Assembly: GCF_000718135.1 (NCBI RefSeq)
Contig: NZ_JOEM01000001.1
Span: 372,001-436,000 of the forward strand
DNA length: 64,000 nucleotides
Source of the DNA: Streptomyces cyaneofuscatus
GTDB taxonomy: Bacteria; Actinomycetota; Actinomycetes; Streptomycetales; Streptomycetaceae
Direction of reading: 5' to 3'
Shown piece by piece: positions 36,140-45,163 of this stretch. A program made the position numbers and the translations under genes. The notes under the pieces were generated by a model. The model did no database searches. It was given only the letters and a program-made list of their open reading frames with translations, and was not told where the DNA came from. How positions within the stretch are numbered: position 1 is the stretch's first letter; each line of letters opens with the position of its first letter.

Positions 36140-37369
36140 TCAGCCGATGACCCGGTACCCCTCCGCGCGCAGCGCCGCCTCGACCTCTTCGCAGTGGCGG
36201 GGGCCCTTGGTCTCCAGGTGGAGGTCGACCTCCACCTCGGTCAGGCCGAGGCGCGGGTCGGTGCGCACATGGCCGATATCCAGCACATTGGCGTCGGCGA
36301 CGGTCAGTGCCGCCAGCAGGGTGGCGAGCGCCCCCGGCCGGTCGGTGAGCCGCAGCCGCAGGCTGAGGTAGCGGCCGGCGGCGGACATGCCGTGGCGCAG
36401 GACGCGCTGCATGAGCAGCGGGTCCACGTTGCCGCCCGACAGCACCGCCACCACCGGCCCCCGGAACGCCTCCGGGGCGCTGAGCAGTGCGGCCACCGGG
36501 CTCGCCCCGGCCGGTTCCACCACGAGCTTGGCCCGCTCCAGGCAGAGCAGCAGGGCGCTGGAGAGCTCGTTCTCGGTGACCGTGCGGACCTCGTCGACCA
36601 GCTCCTCGATCACCGCGAACGGGACGTCGCCGGGGCGCCCCACCTTGATGCCGTCGGCCATGGTGACCGGGTTGTCCAGGGAGACCGGGTGGCCGGCGGC
36701 GAGCGAGGGCGGGTAGGCGGCGGCGCCCTCGGCCTGGACGCCGACGATCCGGATGTCGGGGCGCAGCGCCTTCACCGCGACGGCGATCCCGGCCGCGAGG
36801 CCTCCGCCGCCGAGGCCGACGACGATGGTGCGGACCTCCGGGCACTGCTCCAGGATCTCCAGGCCCACCGTGCCCTGGCCCGCGATGATGTCGGGGTGGT
36901 CGAAGGGGTGGATGAAGACCGCGCCGGTCCGCTCCGCGTACTCCTGGGCGGCGGCCAGTGTCTCGTCGACGACCTGTCCGTGCAGCCGCACCTCGGCCCC
37001 GTACTCCTGGGTCGCGGCGACCTTGGGGAGCGGAGCGCCGACGGGCATGAAGACGGTGGAGCGTACGCCGAGAAGGGAGGAGGCGAGGGCGACGCCCTGG
37101 GCGTGGTTCCCGGCGCTGGCGGCGACCACCCCGGCCGCCCGCTCCACCGGGGAGAGGCCGGAGATACGGACGTACGCTCCGCGCAGTTTGAAGGAGCCGG
37201 TGCGCTGGAGGTTCTCGCACTTGAGGTGGACGGGGGCGCCGACCAGCTCGCTCAGGTGCCGGCTGCCCTCCAGGGCGGTCACTCTGGCCACCCCGGACAG
37301 CATTTTCTGCGCGCCCCGGACATCGTCGAGGATCAGGGCCGGGTGTCGGGCGGTCGCGCGGAACATCAT
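36140..37369 (-). CDS. ilvA: Threonine ammonia-lyase
   Basis: 409 aa. Fold-type II PLP enzyme converting threonine to 2-oxobutanoate. PLP Lys in TGSFKLRGAYVRI (about residue 58), Gly-rich loop VGLGGGGLAAGIA, and a C-terminal ACT-like domain (RLRLTDRPGALATLLAAL, about 325-409). Length and single ACT domain match the shorter, catabolic-type or IlvA1 class rather than the 500-aa two-domain form. ATG at 37369 (a second ATG follows immediately). Divergent from a MarR regulator. Confidence 0.92.
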   Translation of the reverse strand: MMFRATARHPALILDDVRGAQKMLSGVARVTALEGSRHLSELVGAPVHLKCENLQRTGSFKLRGAYVRISGLSPVERAAGVVAASAGNHAQGVALASSLLGVRSTVFMPVGAPLPKVAATQEYGAEVRLHGQVVDETLAAAQEYAERTGAVFIHPFDHPDIIAGQGTVGLEILEQCPEVRTIVVGLGGGGLAAGIAVAVKALRPDIRIVGVQAEGAAAYPPSLAAGHPVSLDNPVTMADGIKVGRPGDVPFAVIEELVDEVRTVTENELSSALLLCLERAKLVVEPAGASPVAALLSAPEAFRGPVVAVLSGGNVDPLLMQRVLRHGMSAAGRYLSLRLRLTDRPGALATLLAALTVADANVLDIGHVRTDPRLGLTEVEVDLHLETKGPRHCEEVEAALRAEGYRVIG

Positions 37370-37526
37370 GCCCGCAAGTCTTGCAGCTCGGAGCGGTCGC
37401 GGCAGACTTGTCTCATGGCGGCCTGCGGTGGTGTCCGCAGGTTTGTGCGGCCCTGGTACGCGTTGCCCCGGGGCCGCGTACTCTGTCCCCCACCCATCCG
37501 ACACCGCACGAAGAGAGCCCCCGGCC

Positions 37527-38057
37527 ATGCCCCCTCAGGACATGACGACTGCTGCGTCTCCTTCCGGGGGCGCCGCCCCCGAACACCCGGGTCCCGACCG
37601 ACTGCTGGACTCCCTCCAGCACCAGGTGGCGGTCTTCGCCCGCCGTGCCGAGCAGACCCGCCTCGGCGGTGTCGGCCAGGTCCGCAACTCGATGGACCGG
37701 GCGGCGTACCTGCTGCTGAACCGGCTGGACAAGGAAGGCCCGATGGGCGTCAAGGCGCTGGCGGCCGGGATGGGGATCGACTCCTCGACCGTGACCCGGC
37801 AGGTGGCCCCGCTCGTGGACACCGGGCTGGTCAAGCGGACCTCGCACCCGGAGGACGGCCGGGCCGTCGTGCTCCAGCTCTCCCCGCGCGGCCAGGCCCG
37901 CCTGGAGGAGGTCCGCGCCTCACGGCGCGAGCTGATGTCGCAGGTGACGGACGGCTGGACGCAGGAGGAGCGGGACACCTTCTGTGCGCTGCTCACCCGG
38001 TTCAACGGTTCGCTGGCCGCCCGGCAGGCCGCGTACCAGCCGCCGCAGAGCGACTGA
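37527..38057 (+). CDS. MarR-family regulator
   Basis: 176 aa. Winged-helix domain in the middle (MGVKALAAGMGIDSSTVTRQVAPLVDTGLVKR, then the HPEDGRAVVLQLSPRG wing), flanked by dimerisation helices. ATG at 37527, with AGAGAG about 11-16 bases upstream; the ATG at 37542 is an alternative. Divergent from ilvA. Ligand and targets unknown. Confidence 0.9.
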   Translation: MPPQDMTTAASPSGGAAPEHPGPDRLLDSLQHQVAVFARRAEQTRLGGVGQVRNSMDRAAYLLLNRLDKEGPMGVKALAAGMGIDSSTVTRQVAPLVDTGLVKRTSHPEDGRAVVLQLSPRGQARLEEVRASRRELMSQVTDGWTQEERDTFCALLTRFNGSLAARQAAYQPPQSD

Positions 38058-38078
38058 CCCACTCCGCACGCACCCTTA

Positions 38079-38110
38079 GGCCCCTGTCCCCGCCGGGCGG
38101 CAGGGGCCTT
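38079..38110 (+). terminator. Terminator after MarR gene
   Basis: AGGCCCCTG (38079-38087) pairs with CAGGGGCCT (38102-38110). The enclosed bases add CCGCC/GGCGG pairing. It separates the MarR gene from the stressosome operon. Confidence 0.7.
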
Positions 38111-38171
38111 GCCGTACGCTTCGCAAAGAGTTTCCAGATGGATACTTTTTACCTCTAAGGGGCACCGACCG

Positions 38172-39023
38172 ATGGCGAAGCAGGACAGCAAGAACGATCT
38201 GGCGGGACTGTTGTCCGCCGACCGCGAGAGAGTCGTGGACCAGTGGATCGACAGCGTCGTCGGATCGCTCAAGGGCCGCATCAGCAAGGCCGAGGTAGAC
38301 CGGGAGCTGCGCGAGCTGTACGCCGCGCTCGTGGAGGCCCTCGCCGCAGGCGGGGAGGACGCCCGCGGTGACAACCTCTCCGAGACCCGGGCGCTGCTGA
38401 CCGAGCTGTCGCGCAACCGGGCCCGGCAGGGCTTCACGCCCGGCGAGACGGCGATCAGCGTGCTCGCGCTCAAGAAGGCGTTCGAACCGGCGCTGCGGGA
38501 CGGAACGGCCGAGGACACCGACCGGTACCTGCGGCTGAGCCGGATCCTCGACGACCTGGCCCTTTTCACCATCGAGACGTACACCCGCACCCGCGAGGAG
38601 ATCATCAGCTCGCAGGCCGCCCAGCTCATGGAGCTGTCGACCCCCGTGGTCAAGCTCTGGGACGGCGTCATCGCCGTGCCCCTCGTGGGCACCCTGGACT
38701 CGGCCCGCACCCAGGTGGTGATGGAGAAGCTCCTCCAGGCGCTGGTGGACACCGGCTCCGAGCAGGCCATCATCGACATCACGGGCGTGCCCGCCGTCGA
38801 CACCCAGGTCGCCCAGCACCTGCTCAAGACGATCGTGGCGGCCCGGCTGATGGGCGCGGAGTGCACGGTCTCCGGCATCCGCCCGCAGATCGCGCAGACC
38901 ATCGTGGCCCTGGGCATCGAGTTCGGTGACATCGTCACCAAGGCGACGCTCGCCGACGCCCTCCAGCTCGCGCTGAAGAAGTCCGGTATCGACCTCGTCG
39001 CGCACCAGGGCGGCGGGCGATGA
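38172..39023 (+). CDS. rsbR: RsbR-type stressosome scaffold (N-terminal sensor + STAS)
   Basis: 283 aa. The N-terminal helical sensor domain (about 1-150, RsbR_N non-haem globin-like) is followed by a STAS domain (about 165-275). The phosphorylatable Thr of RsbR proteins matches IDITGVPAVDTQVAQHLL. With RsbS it would form the stressosome core and be phosphorylated by RsbT. ATG at 38172 with AAGGGG 8-13 bases upstream. First gene of a six-gene operon with 4-base overlaps; stop overlaps the rsbS start (ATGA 39020-39023). Confidence 0.92.
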   Translation: MAKQDSKNDLAGLLSADRERVVDQWIDSVVGSLKGRISKAEVDRELRELYAALVEALAAGGEDARGDNLSETRALLTELSRNRARQGFTPGETAISVLALKKAFEPALRDGTAEDTDRYLRLSRILDDLALFTIETYTRTREEIISSQAAQLMELSTPVVKLWDGVIAVPLVGTLDSARTQVVMEKLLQALVDTGSEQAIIDITGVPAVDTQVAQHLLKTIVAARLMGAECTVSGIRPQIAQTIVALGIEFGDIVTKATLADALQLALKKSGIDLVAHQGGGR

Positions 39024-39394
39024 CCGAGCGGGTTCCGGTCCTGCGGATCGGTGACGTCCTCCTCGTCTCCATCCAGGTGGACCTGGAGGACCAGACGGTG
39101 CTGAACCTCCAGGAGGACCTGGCGGAGCAGATCGTCTCGCGCGCGGCCCGCGGCGTGGTCATCGACATCACCGCGGTCGAGATCGTCGACTCGTTCGTCG
39201 GCCGCATGCTGGCCACGATCGCGTCCATATCCCGGCTGCTCGACGCCGAGACCGTGGTGGTGGGCATGCGGCCCGCCGTCGCCATCACCCTCGTCGAGCT
39301 GGGGCTTTCGCTGGGCGGGGTCCGTACCGCACTCGACCTGGAGAAGGGGCTCGCGCTGCTGCGCCGGTCCGCCGCCGACACGGACCGGCGATGA
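39020..39394 (+). CDS. rsbS: RsbS-type STAS antagonist
   Basis: 124-aa single STAS domain. The phosphorylatable Ser lies in ITAVEIVDSFVGRML, equivalent to Ser59 of Bacillus RsbS. It would sequester RsbT until phosphorylated. Overlaps its neighbours by 4 bases on both sides. Confidence 0.92.
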   Translation: MTERVPVLRIGDVLLVSIQVDLEDQTVLNLQEDLAEQIVSRAARGVVIDITAVEIVDSFVGRMLATIASISRLLDAETVVVGMRPAVAITLVELGLSLGGVRTALDLEKGLALLRRSAADTDRR

Positions 39395-39813
39395 ACGTTC
39401 CCTGGGCTGCGGGACAGGAGCCCCGGGAGCAGGGCATCGCCCAGAACGACGACGTCGTACGGGCCCGCCAGCAGGTCCGCACGTACGCGCAGCAGTGCCG
39501 GCTGTCCCTGGTCGACCAGACGAAGTTCATCACCGCCGCCAGCGAACTCGCCCGCAACACCCTGGTGTACGGCGGCGGCGGGCAGATGCGGGCGGGCCTG
39601 GTGGAGCGGGACGGGCGGCGCGGTGTCGCGGCGGTCTTCGAGGACTCCGGTCCCGGGATCCCCGACGTCGAACTCGCCCTGACCGACGGCTGGACCTCGG
39701 GTGGCGGGCTCGGCCTCGGGCTCAGCGGGGCGCGCCGGCTGGTGGACGAGTTCGACCTCGACACCGAGGCGGGCCGGGGCACCACGGTGTCGATCGTGAA
39801 GTGGGCGCGATGA
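39391..39813 (+). CDS. rsbT: RsbT-type switch kinase
   Basis: 140 aa, GHKL ATPase fold: ASELARNTLVYGGG (N box), EDSGPGIPD (G1), GGGLGLGLSGARRLVDEF (G2). RsbT phosphorylates RsbR and RsbS, then activates a downstream PP2C phosphatase. Candidate partners are encoded in the same operon. ATG at 39391 in ATGA overlap. Confidence 0.92.
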   Translation: MNVPWAAGQEPREQGIAQNDDVVRARQQVRTYAQQCRLSLVDQTKFITAASELARNTLVYGGGGQMRAGLVERDGRRGVAAVFEDSGPGIPDVELALTDGWTSGGGLGLGLSGARRLVDEFDLDTEAGRGTTVSIVKWAR

Positions 39814-40904
39814 CCTCCCTCAGGGTCCTCGACTGCGAGGACATCGCCTGGTTCCGGGCCGATCCCGAGATGCCCTCGGCGGCCCGGGGCGCGGCGGCGA
39901 CACTGGCGCGCCGCATCGGCCTGGAGGGCCACCGGGCCTCGGAGGTGGCGCTGGCCGTCACCGAGGCCGCGACCAACCTCCAGCGGCACGCCACCGACGG
40001 GGCGCTGCTGCTGCGGGTCCTGCGCACCCCGGACCGGGCCGGCGTCGAGTTCGTCACCGTGGACACCGGCCCCGGTATCGCCGATGTGGAGGCCGCCCTC
40101 GCGGACGGCACGTCCACCGCGGGGACGCTCGGCATCGGGCTCGGGGCGGTCGCCCGGCTCGCCGATGTCTTCGACATCCACTCGGTGCCGGGCCGGGGCA
40201 CGGTCATCGCCGCGCAGTTCTGGGCCCGTGGGGCCGTGGCGGAGACGGCCGGTCCGGCCGGTCCGGAGCCCTCCGTGGCCTCGGGCCTGACCCGGCCGAT
40301 CAGCGGCGAGACGACGTGCGGTGACGCCTGGGCCGTACGCGTGGACCCCGGCACCGACCACGATCCGCGCTCCGGCGCCACCCCGTCCGGCTCCTCGCCG
40401 GAGCCGGCGATCCTCGTCATGCTCTGCGACGGGCTGGGCCACGGGCCGATGGCCGCACTCGCCGGTGAGGCCGCGGTCAAGGCGTTCCGGGGGAGCACCG
40501 CCCGCCACCCGGAGGGCCTGCTGCGCGACATCCACACGGCGCTGCGCGGCACCCGGGGCGGCGCGGTCGCGGTGGCCCGCATCGAACCCGGCACGCAGCG
40601 CCTCCTCTACTGCGGGATCGGCAACGTGAGCGGCGTCCTGCTGGGCCCCGACTCGCGTAACGGTCTGCTCTCGGCGCCGGGCATCGTCGGGCAGCAGATG
40701 CGGAGTCTGCGGACGTTCGAGCTGCCGCTGAAGCCGGGCGGGGCGCTGGTCATGCACTCCGACGGGCTGACGGAGCGCTGGAAGGCGGACGATGTGCCCG
40801 GGCTGCTCCGGCACACCCCGGCCGTGATGGCGGGCCAGCTGCTGCGCGAGGCCGGGGTCCGCCGCGACGACGCCGGGATCGTGGTCGTCAAGGGGGCCTG
40901 GTGA
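39810..40904 (+). CDS. GHKL-PP2C bifunctional protein (RsbX-like)
   Basis: 364 aa. N-terminal anti-sigma-like GHKL kinase fold (about 1-140: VTEAATNLQRHA, VDTGPGIAD, GTLGIGLGAVARLAD). C-terminal compact PP2C domain (about 170-364: SGETTCGDAWAV, VMLCDGLGHGPMAALAGEAA, VMHSDGLTERW). RsbX phosphatases reset stressosomes by dephosphorylating RsbR/RsbS. The extra kinase domain suggests that one protein may do both reactions. ATG at 39810. Confidence 0.88.
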   Translation: MTSLRVLDCEDIAWFRADPEMPSAARGAAATLARRIGLEGHRASEVALAVTEAATNLQRHATDGALLLRVLRTPDRAGVEFVTVDTGPGIADVEAALADGTSTAGTLGIGLGAVARLADVFDIHSVPGRGTVIAAQFWARGAVAETAGPAGPEPSVASGLTRPISGETTCGDAWAVRVDPGTDHDPRSGATPSGSSPEPAILVMLCDGLGHGPMAALAGEAAVKAFRGSTARHPEGLLRDIHTALRGTRGGAVAVARIEPGTQRLLYCGIGNVSGVLLGPDSRNGLLSAPGIVGQQMRSLRTFELPLKPGGALVMHSDGLTERWKADDVPGLLRHTPAVMAGQLLREAGVRRDDAGIVVVKGAW

Positions 40905-42286
40905 CGGTGCCGGCCGCGCGATCAGCCTCCCTCTCCGCGTTCGACCTGGCCACGGCGCAGGACGTCTTCGCCCTGCGCCGGATCGGCCAGAGCGCGGCCG
41001 AGGCCCTGGGCATGGACCGCCAGGACCAGGTGCGCATCGCCACCGCGCTCAGCGAACTCGGCCGCGACCGGCTCGGCTGCGACGGGCTGACGGTGGCCTT
41101 CAGCCTGCCCGCCGGCCGGGAACGCGTCCTCGCCGTCGTCTTCGAGTGGGACGGCGGTACGAAGGCGGACCCCGATCTCGAACCGGCCTCCCGCCTCCTG
41201 AACCGGGTCCGCCACGAGAACGACGGCGCCCGGGAGCGGATCGTCGCCGAACACCCGCTGCCCGCCGCCTGGCCCGACACCCCGGCCGCCCGGCTGGAAG
41301 TGCGGGAGGCCCTGCGCCGCCACGCGCCCCTGACGCTCGCCGACGACCTGCGGGCCCAGACCCGCGACCTGATCGCCACCCTGGAGGAGACCCGGGCCCA
41401 GCGCGAGGAACTGCGCCGGCTCAACGACGAGCTGGAGGAGACCAACCGGGGCGTCCTGGCGCTCTACACCGAGCTGTCCCAGGAGCTGGAGGAGACCAAC
41501 AGCGGGGTCGTCGCCCTCCACGCCGAGCTGGAGGAGAAGTCGAACCGGCTGCGCGAGACCAGCGAGGCCAAGACGCGCTTCTGGACCAACATCAGCCATG
41601 AGCTGCGCACCCCGGTGAACGCGGTGGTCGCGCTCTCCCGGCTGCTGCTGGCGGCGGGCTCCGATCCGCTCACCGAGGAGCAGCGCCGTCAGATCTCCCT
41701 CGTCGACGCCTCGGGGCAGACCCTGTTCTCCCTGGTCAACGATCTGCTGGACATGGCGAAGGCGGAGGCGGGCCAGCTGGAGATCGTCTCCGCGCCGGTC
41801 GACCTGCGGGCGCTGGTGGGCCAGCTCGGAGCGGTGATGCGCTCCACCGGGGTGCCGGGCGACGTCGTCCTGCTGACACCCGACCCCGGCACGCTCCCGG
41901 TCACGGTGACCGACGAGGCGCTGCTGACCCGCATCCTGCGCAACCTGCTGTCGAACGCCCTGAAGTTCACGGAGAAGGGCGAGGTCCGGCTGGGGTTCGC
42001 GGTGGACCCGGACGCCGCCGGGCAGTGGATGACCTTCACCGTGACGGACACCGGGGTGGGCATCCCCGAGTCCGAACTGCCCCGGGTCTTCGAGGAGTTC
42101 TACCAGGTACGCGGACCGCTCCAGCGCACCCACCGCGGCACCGGCCTCGGGCTCCCCTACGCCCGTACCCTCGCCGAACTCCTGGGCGGCACCCTGCGGT
42201 TGTCCAGCACCCCCGGTGTCGGCACCCGCGTCGAGGTCCGGCTGCCGCACCTTCCCGCACCCCCCGCCCCGGAGGCCGACGCGTGA
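40901..42286 (+). CDS. Soluble hybrid-type histidine kinase of the stressosome operon
   Basis: 461 aa, no transmembrane segment. An N-terminal GHKL-related domain (about 10-140, DQVRIATALSELGRD) precedes a long coiled coil with two LEETN-type repeats (about 150-220). Then come HisKA (FWTNISHELRTPVNAVVALSR, His near 235) and HATPase (LRNLLSNALKFTEKG, DTGVGIPES, GTGLGLPYARTLAELLG). GTG at 40901 overlaps the upstream stop. The probable partner is the receiver-PP2C protein directly downstream. Confidence 0.9.
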   Translation: MTVPAARSASLSAFDLATAQDVFALRRIGQSAAEALGMDRQDQVRIATALSELGRDRLGCDGLTVAFSLPAGRERVLAVVFEWDGGTKADPDLEPASRLLNRVRHENDGARERIVAEHPLPAAWPDTPAARLEVREALRRHAPLTLADDLRAQTRDLIATLEETRAQREELRRLNDELEETNRGVLALYTELSQELEETNSGVVALHAELEEKSNRLRETSEAKTRFWTNISHELRTPVNAVVALSRLLLAAGSDPLTEEQRRQISLVDASGQTLFSLVNDLLDMAKAEAGQLEIVSAPVDLRALVGQLGAVMRSTGVPGDVVLLTPDPGTLPVTVTDEALLTRILRNLLSNALKFTEKGEVRLGFAVDPDAAGQWMTFTVTDTGVGIPESELPRVFEEFYQVRGPLQRTHRGTGLGLPYARTLAELLGGTLRLSSTPGVGTRVEVRLPHLPAPPAPEADA

Positions 42287-43896
42287 CCGAGACAGCACGT
42301 CGCGACAGCGCGCCGGGAACGATCCTGGTGATCGACGACGACGAGACCAACCGCTACGTCCTGACCAGCTGGCTCCGGCGGGCCGGGCACACGGTGATCG
42401 ACGCCGCCGACGGAGCCCAGGGCCTGGCCCTGATCCGCGCGCACGACACCCCCCTGCCCGAGGCCGCGGTCATCGACGTCCAGCTCCCCGACATGACCGG
42501 GTTCGAGGTGTGCGAACGGATCAAGGCCGACCCGAGCACCGCCTCGCTGCCGGTCATCCATGTCTCCGCCGTCGCCATGAGCGCGGAGGACCACACCGAG
42601 GGGCTGAGCCGGGGCGCGGACGCCTATCTCGACCAGCCCGTCGACCCGGAGGAGTTCCTCGCCACCGTCACAGCCGCCCTGCGGTACGTCCGGGCCCGGC
42701 GCCGGGCGGAACGCCTCACCCTGCGGCTGGCCGCCCTCAACCGGGCAACCCTGGACGTCTACCGGGCCGTCGGCTTCCACTCCTTCGCCGCCGCCGCGAC
42801 CGGGGGCGCGGCCGCCCTCATGTCCTCCCCCGCCACCGCGATCTTCCTGAGCCCCCAGAGGCAGCCGGTCCACAGCCACGCCACCGGACCGGACACACCC
42901 CCGCGCTCCTTGCCCGCCCGCTCCGAACTGCTGGACCGGCTGGCCTCGTACACCCTCGGCGGCGACACCGGGGCCGAGGTGCGGGTGATGCCGCACAGCC
43001 AGTGGAAGGCGCTGCTGCCCCTCGACCCGATCGAGGGGGACGTCGTCCTGGTGGTGGCCCGGACCAAGCGCAACCGGCCGCCCGTCTGCGTCGCCGTACC
43101 CGCCGGCGCGGCCATCGGCACCGACGAGCGCGAGCTCCTCCAGCAGCTCGTCAACGCCTGCGCGCTGGCCCTGGAGGCGCTGCGCACCTTCAACGAGGAG
43201 CACGCCCTCGCGCTCGCACTCCAGCGCACCTTCCTGCCGGACCGGCTGCCGTCCGTGCCGGGCGTCTCCCTCGCCGTGCGCTACCTCCCGGCCTCCGACC
43301 ACGCGGAGATCGGCGGCGACTTCTACGAGGCCCTGGAGACCCCGGACGGGCTGCTCCTGGCCATCGGGGACGTGGCCGGGCACTCGCTGGTGGCCGCGAC
43401 GGTCATGGGCGAGATCCGGCACGCGCTGCGCGCCTACGCGCTGGAGGGCCACCCGCCGCACCACGTGCTGGAGCGGCTCGACGCCCTCCTCGCCCACACC
43501 CGGCCCGGCCTCACCGTGACGCTCTGCCTCGTCCTGGTCGACCCGGACGGCAGCCGGATCCACGTCGCCAACGCGGGCCACATCCCGCCCCTGCTCCTCG
43601 ACCCCGAGGGCGGCGGCCGCTACCTGCACGAGCACGGCCCGCTGCTGGGCCTCCGCCTCCCGCACCCGCCCGCGCGCGTCCACCCGGTCGTCCCGGACAC
43701 CCGCGTCCTGCTGATCACCGACGGCCTGGTGGAGTTGCGCACCCAGAACCTCGACGACAGCCTGGAGGCGTTCCGCTCCGCGACGCTGGAGGGCCCCCGG
43801 GAACTGGAGGCGCTCTGCGACGCGCTCCTCGGCTCGTTCGGCGAGGACAAGGAGGACGACATCGCGCTGCTCGCCCTCCAGCTGGAGGAGCGGTGA
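42283..43896 (+). CDS. Response regulator-PP2C phosphatase fusion
   Basis: 537 aa. Receiver domain (about 12-130: VIDDDETNRY, phospho-Asp in AAVIDVQLPDMTG, Lys replaced by Gln in YLDQPVDPEEF), GAF-like middle (about 150-310) and SpoIIE-type PP2C (about 320-537: EIGGDFYEALETPDG, AIGDVAGHSLVAATVMG, LLITDGLVELR). It would convert kinase signals into dephosphorylation of a STAS antagonist (RsbU/RsbP-like). The expected receiver Lys being Gln is unusual. Last gene of the operon; GTG at 42283. Confidence 0.9.
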   Translation: MTETARRDSAPGTILVIDDDETNRYVLTSWLRRAGHTVIDAADGAQGLALIRAHDTPLPEAAVIDVQLPDMTGFEVCERIKADPSTASLPVIHVSAVAMSAEDHTEGLSRGADAYLDQPVDPEEFLATVTAALRYVRARRRAERLTLRLAALNRATLDVYRAVGFHSFAAAATGGAAALMSSPATAIFLSPQRQPVHSHATGPDTPPRSLPARSELLDRLASYTLGGDTGAEVRVMPHSQWKALLPLDPIEGDVVLVVARTKRNRPPVCVAVPAGAAIGTDERELLQQLVNACALALEALRTFNEEHALALALQRTFLPDRLPSVPGVSLAVRYLPASDHAEIGGDFYEALETPDGLLLAIGDVAGHSLVAATVMGEIRHALRAYALEGHPPHHVLERLDALLAHTRPGLTVTLCLVLVDPDGSRIHVANAGHIPPLLLDPEGGGRYLHEHGPLLGLRLPHPPARVHPVVPDTRVLLITDGLVELRTQNLDDSLEAFRSATLEGPRELEALCDALLGSFGEDKEDDIALLALQLEER

Positions 43897-43902
43897 AAGG
43901 TG

Positions 43903-43936
43903 CCGGGGGCCCGCCCTGCGCCGAGCGGGCCCCCGG
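43903..43936. terminator. Terminator at end of stressosome operon
   Basis: CCGGGGGCCCGC (43903-43914) pairs perfectly with GCGGGCCCCCGG (43925-43936), 10-base loop, between the operon and convergent metB. Confidence 0.8.
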
Positions 43937-43951
43937 GGTTCTGTTCCCCGG

Positions 43952-45097
43952 TCAGCCCAGGGCCTGGGTGAGGTCGGCGAGCAGGTCGTCGCCGTTCTCG
44001 ATGCCGACGGAGAGGCGGACCAGGTCGGCCGGGACCTCCAGCAGGGAGCCCGCGACGGAGGCGTGCGTCATCCGGCCGGGGTGCTCGATCAGCGACTCGA
44101 CACCGCCGAGGGACTCACCCAGCGTGAAGAGCTTGGCCCGGTTGCAGACCTCGACCGCCGCCTCCTCGCCGCCCGCGACGCGGAAGGAGACCATGCCGCC
44201 GAAGGACTTCATCTGCTTGGCGGCGACCTCGTGGCCGGGGTGCTCGGGGAGCCCCGGGTAGAGGACCTGGGAGACCTTGGGGTGCCGGGTCAGCAGGTCG
44301 GCGACCTTGGTGGCGTTCTCGGTGTGGCGGTCCATGCGGACGGCGAGGGTCTTGATGCCGCGCAGCACGAGCCAGGCGTCGAAGGGGCCGGAGACCGCGC
44401 CCATGGCGTTCTGGTGGAACGCCAGCTCCTCGGCCAGCTCCGGGTCGCTGACGACGAGCGCGCCGCCGACGACGTCGGAGTGGCCGCCCATGTACTTGGT
44501 GGTGGAGTGCACGATGACGTCCGCGCCGAGCGCGAGCGGCTGCTGGAGGTAGGGCGAGGCGAAGGTGTTGTCGACGACGAGGCGCGCCCCGGCCTGGTGC
44601 GCGACCTGGGCGACGGCGGCGATGTCGGTGATGTTGAGCAGCGGGTTGGAAGGGGTCTCCACCCAGACCGCCTTGGTGCGCGGGGTGATCGCCGCCCGCA
44701 CCGCCGCCACGTCCGAGGTGTCGGCGACCGAGAACTCCACGCCCCAGCGCGCGGCGACCTTCGCGAACAGCCGGAAGGTGCCGCCGTAGGCGTCGTTCGG
44801 GATGACCACGTGGTCACCGGGGGTCAGCAGCGTACGCAGGAGGCAGTCCTCGGCGGCGAGGCCGGAGGCGAAGGCGAGACCGCGTCGGCCGCCTTCGAGG
44901 GCCGCGAGGTTCTCCTCCAGGGCGGTACGGGTCGGGTTGGCGCTGCGGCTGTACTCGTAACCGCCGCGCAGTCCGCCCACGCCGTCCTGCTTGTACGTGG
45001 ACACCTGGTAGATGGGCGGAACCACCGCGCCGGTGAGGGGGTCGGCGGTGTTCCCCGCGTGGATCGCGAGGGTCTCGAAGCTGTGCTGGTCGCTCAT
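43952..45097 (-). CDS. metB: Cystathionine gamma-synthase
   Basis: 381 aa. Cys/Met-metabolism PLP enzyme (fold type I). PLP Lys in VIVHSTTKYMGGHSDVVGG (about residue 200); EYSRSANPTRTALEENLAALEGG near the N-terminus; C-terminal LGESLGGVESLIEHPGRMTH. It condenses an activated homoserine ester with cysteine to cystathionine in transsulfuration. The closely related gamma-lyase cannot be excluded from sequence alone. ATG at 45097; diverges from a hypothetical gene. Confidence 0.93.
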   Translation of the reverse strand: MSDQHSFETLAIHAGNTADPLTGAVVPPIYQVSTYKQDGVGGLRGGYEYSRSANPTRTALEENLAALEGGRRGLAFASGLAAEDCLLRTLLTPGDHVVIPNDAYGGTFRLFAKVAARWGVEFSVADTSDVAAVRAAITPRTKAVWVETPSNPLLNITDIAAVAQVAHQAGARLVVDNTFASPYLQQPLALGADVIVHSTTKYMGGHSDVVGGALVVSDPELAEELAFHQNAMGAVSGPFDAWLVLRGIKTLAVRMDRHTENATKVADLLTRHPKVSQVLYPGLPEHPGHEVAAKQMKSFGGMVSFRVAGGEEAAVEVCNRAKLFTLGESLGGVESLIEHPGRMTHASVAGSLLEVPADLVRLSVGIENGDDLLADLTQALG

Positions 45098-45163
45098 GGT
45101 CCCGAGCGTAGTTCGTCGCGAGGGGCCTTACCGGCCACTCGCCGCTCCGGGGACAATGGGTCC

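Noticed and set aside
38119..38146. Possible sigma-B type promoter before rsbR (GGATAC at 38141)
   Set aside because: No acceptable -35 element (GNNT or GTTT) at 14-16 bases; the only GTTT is 5 bases away.
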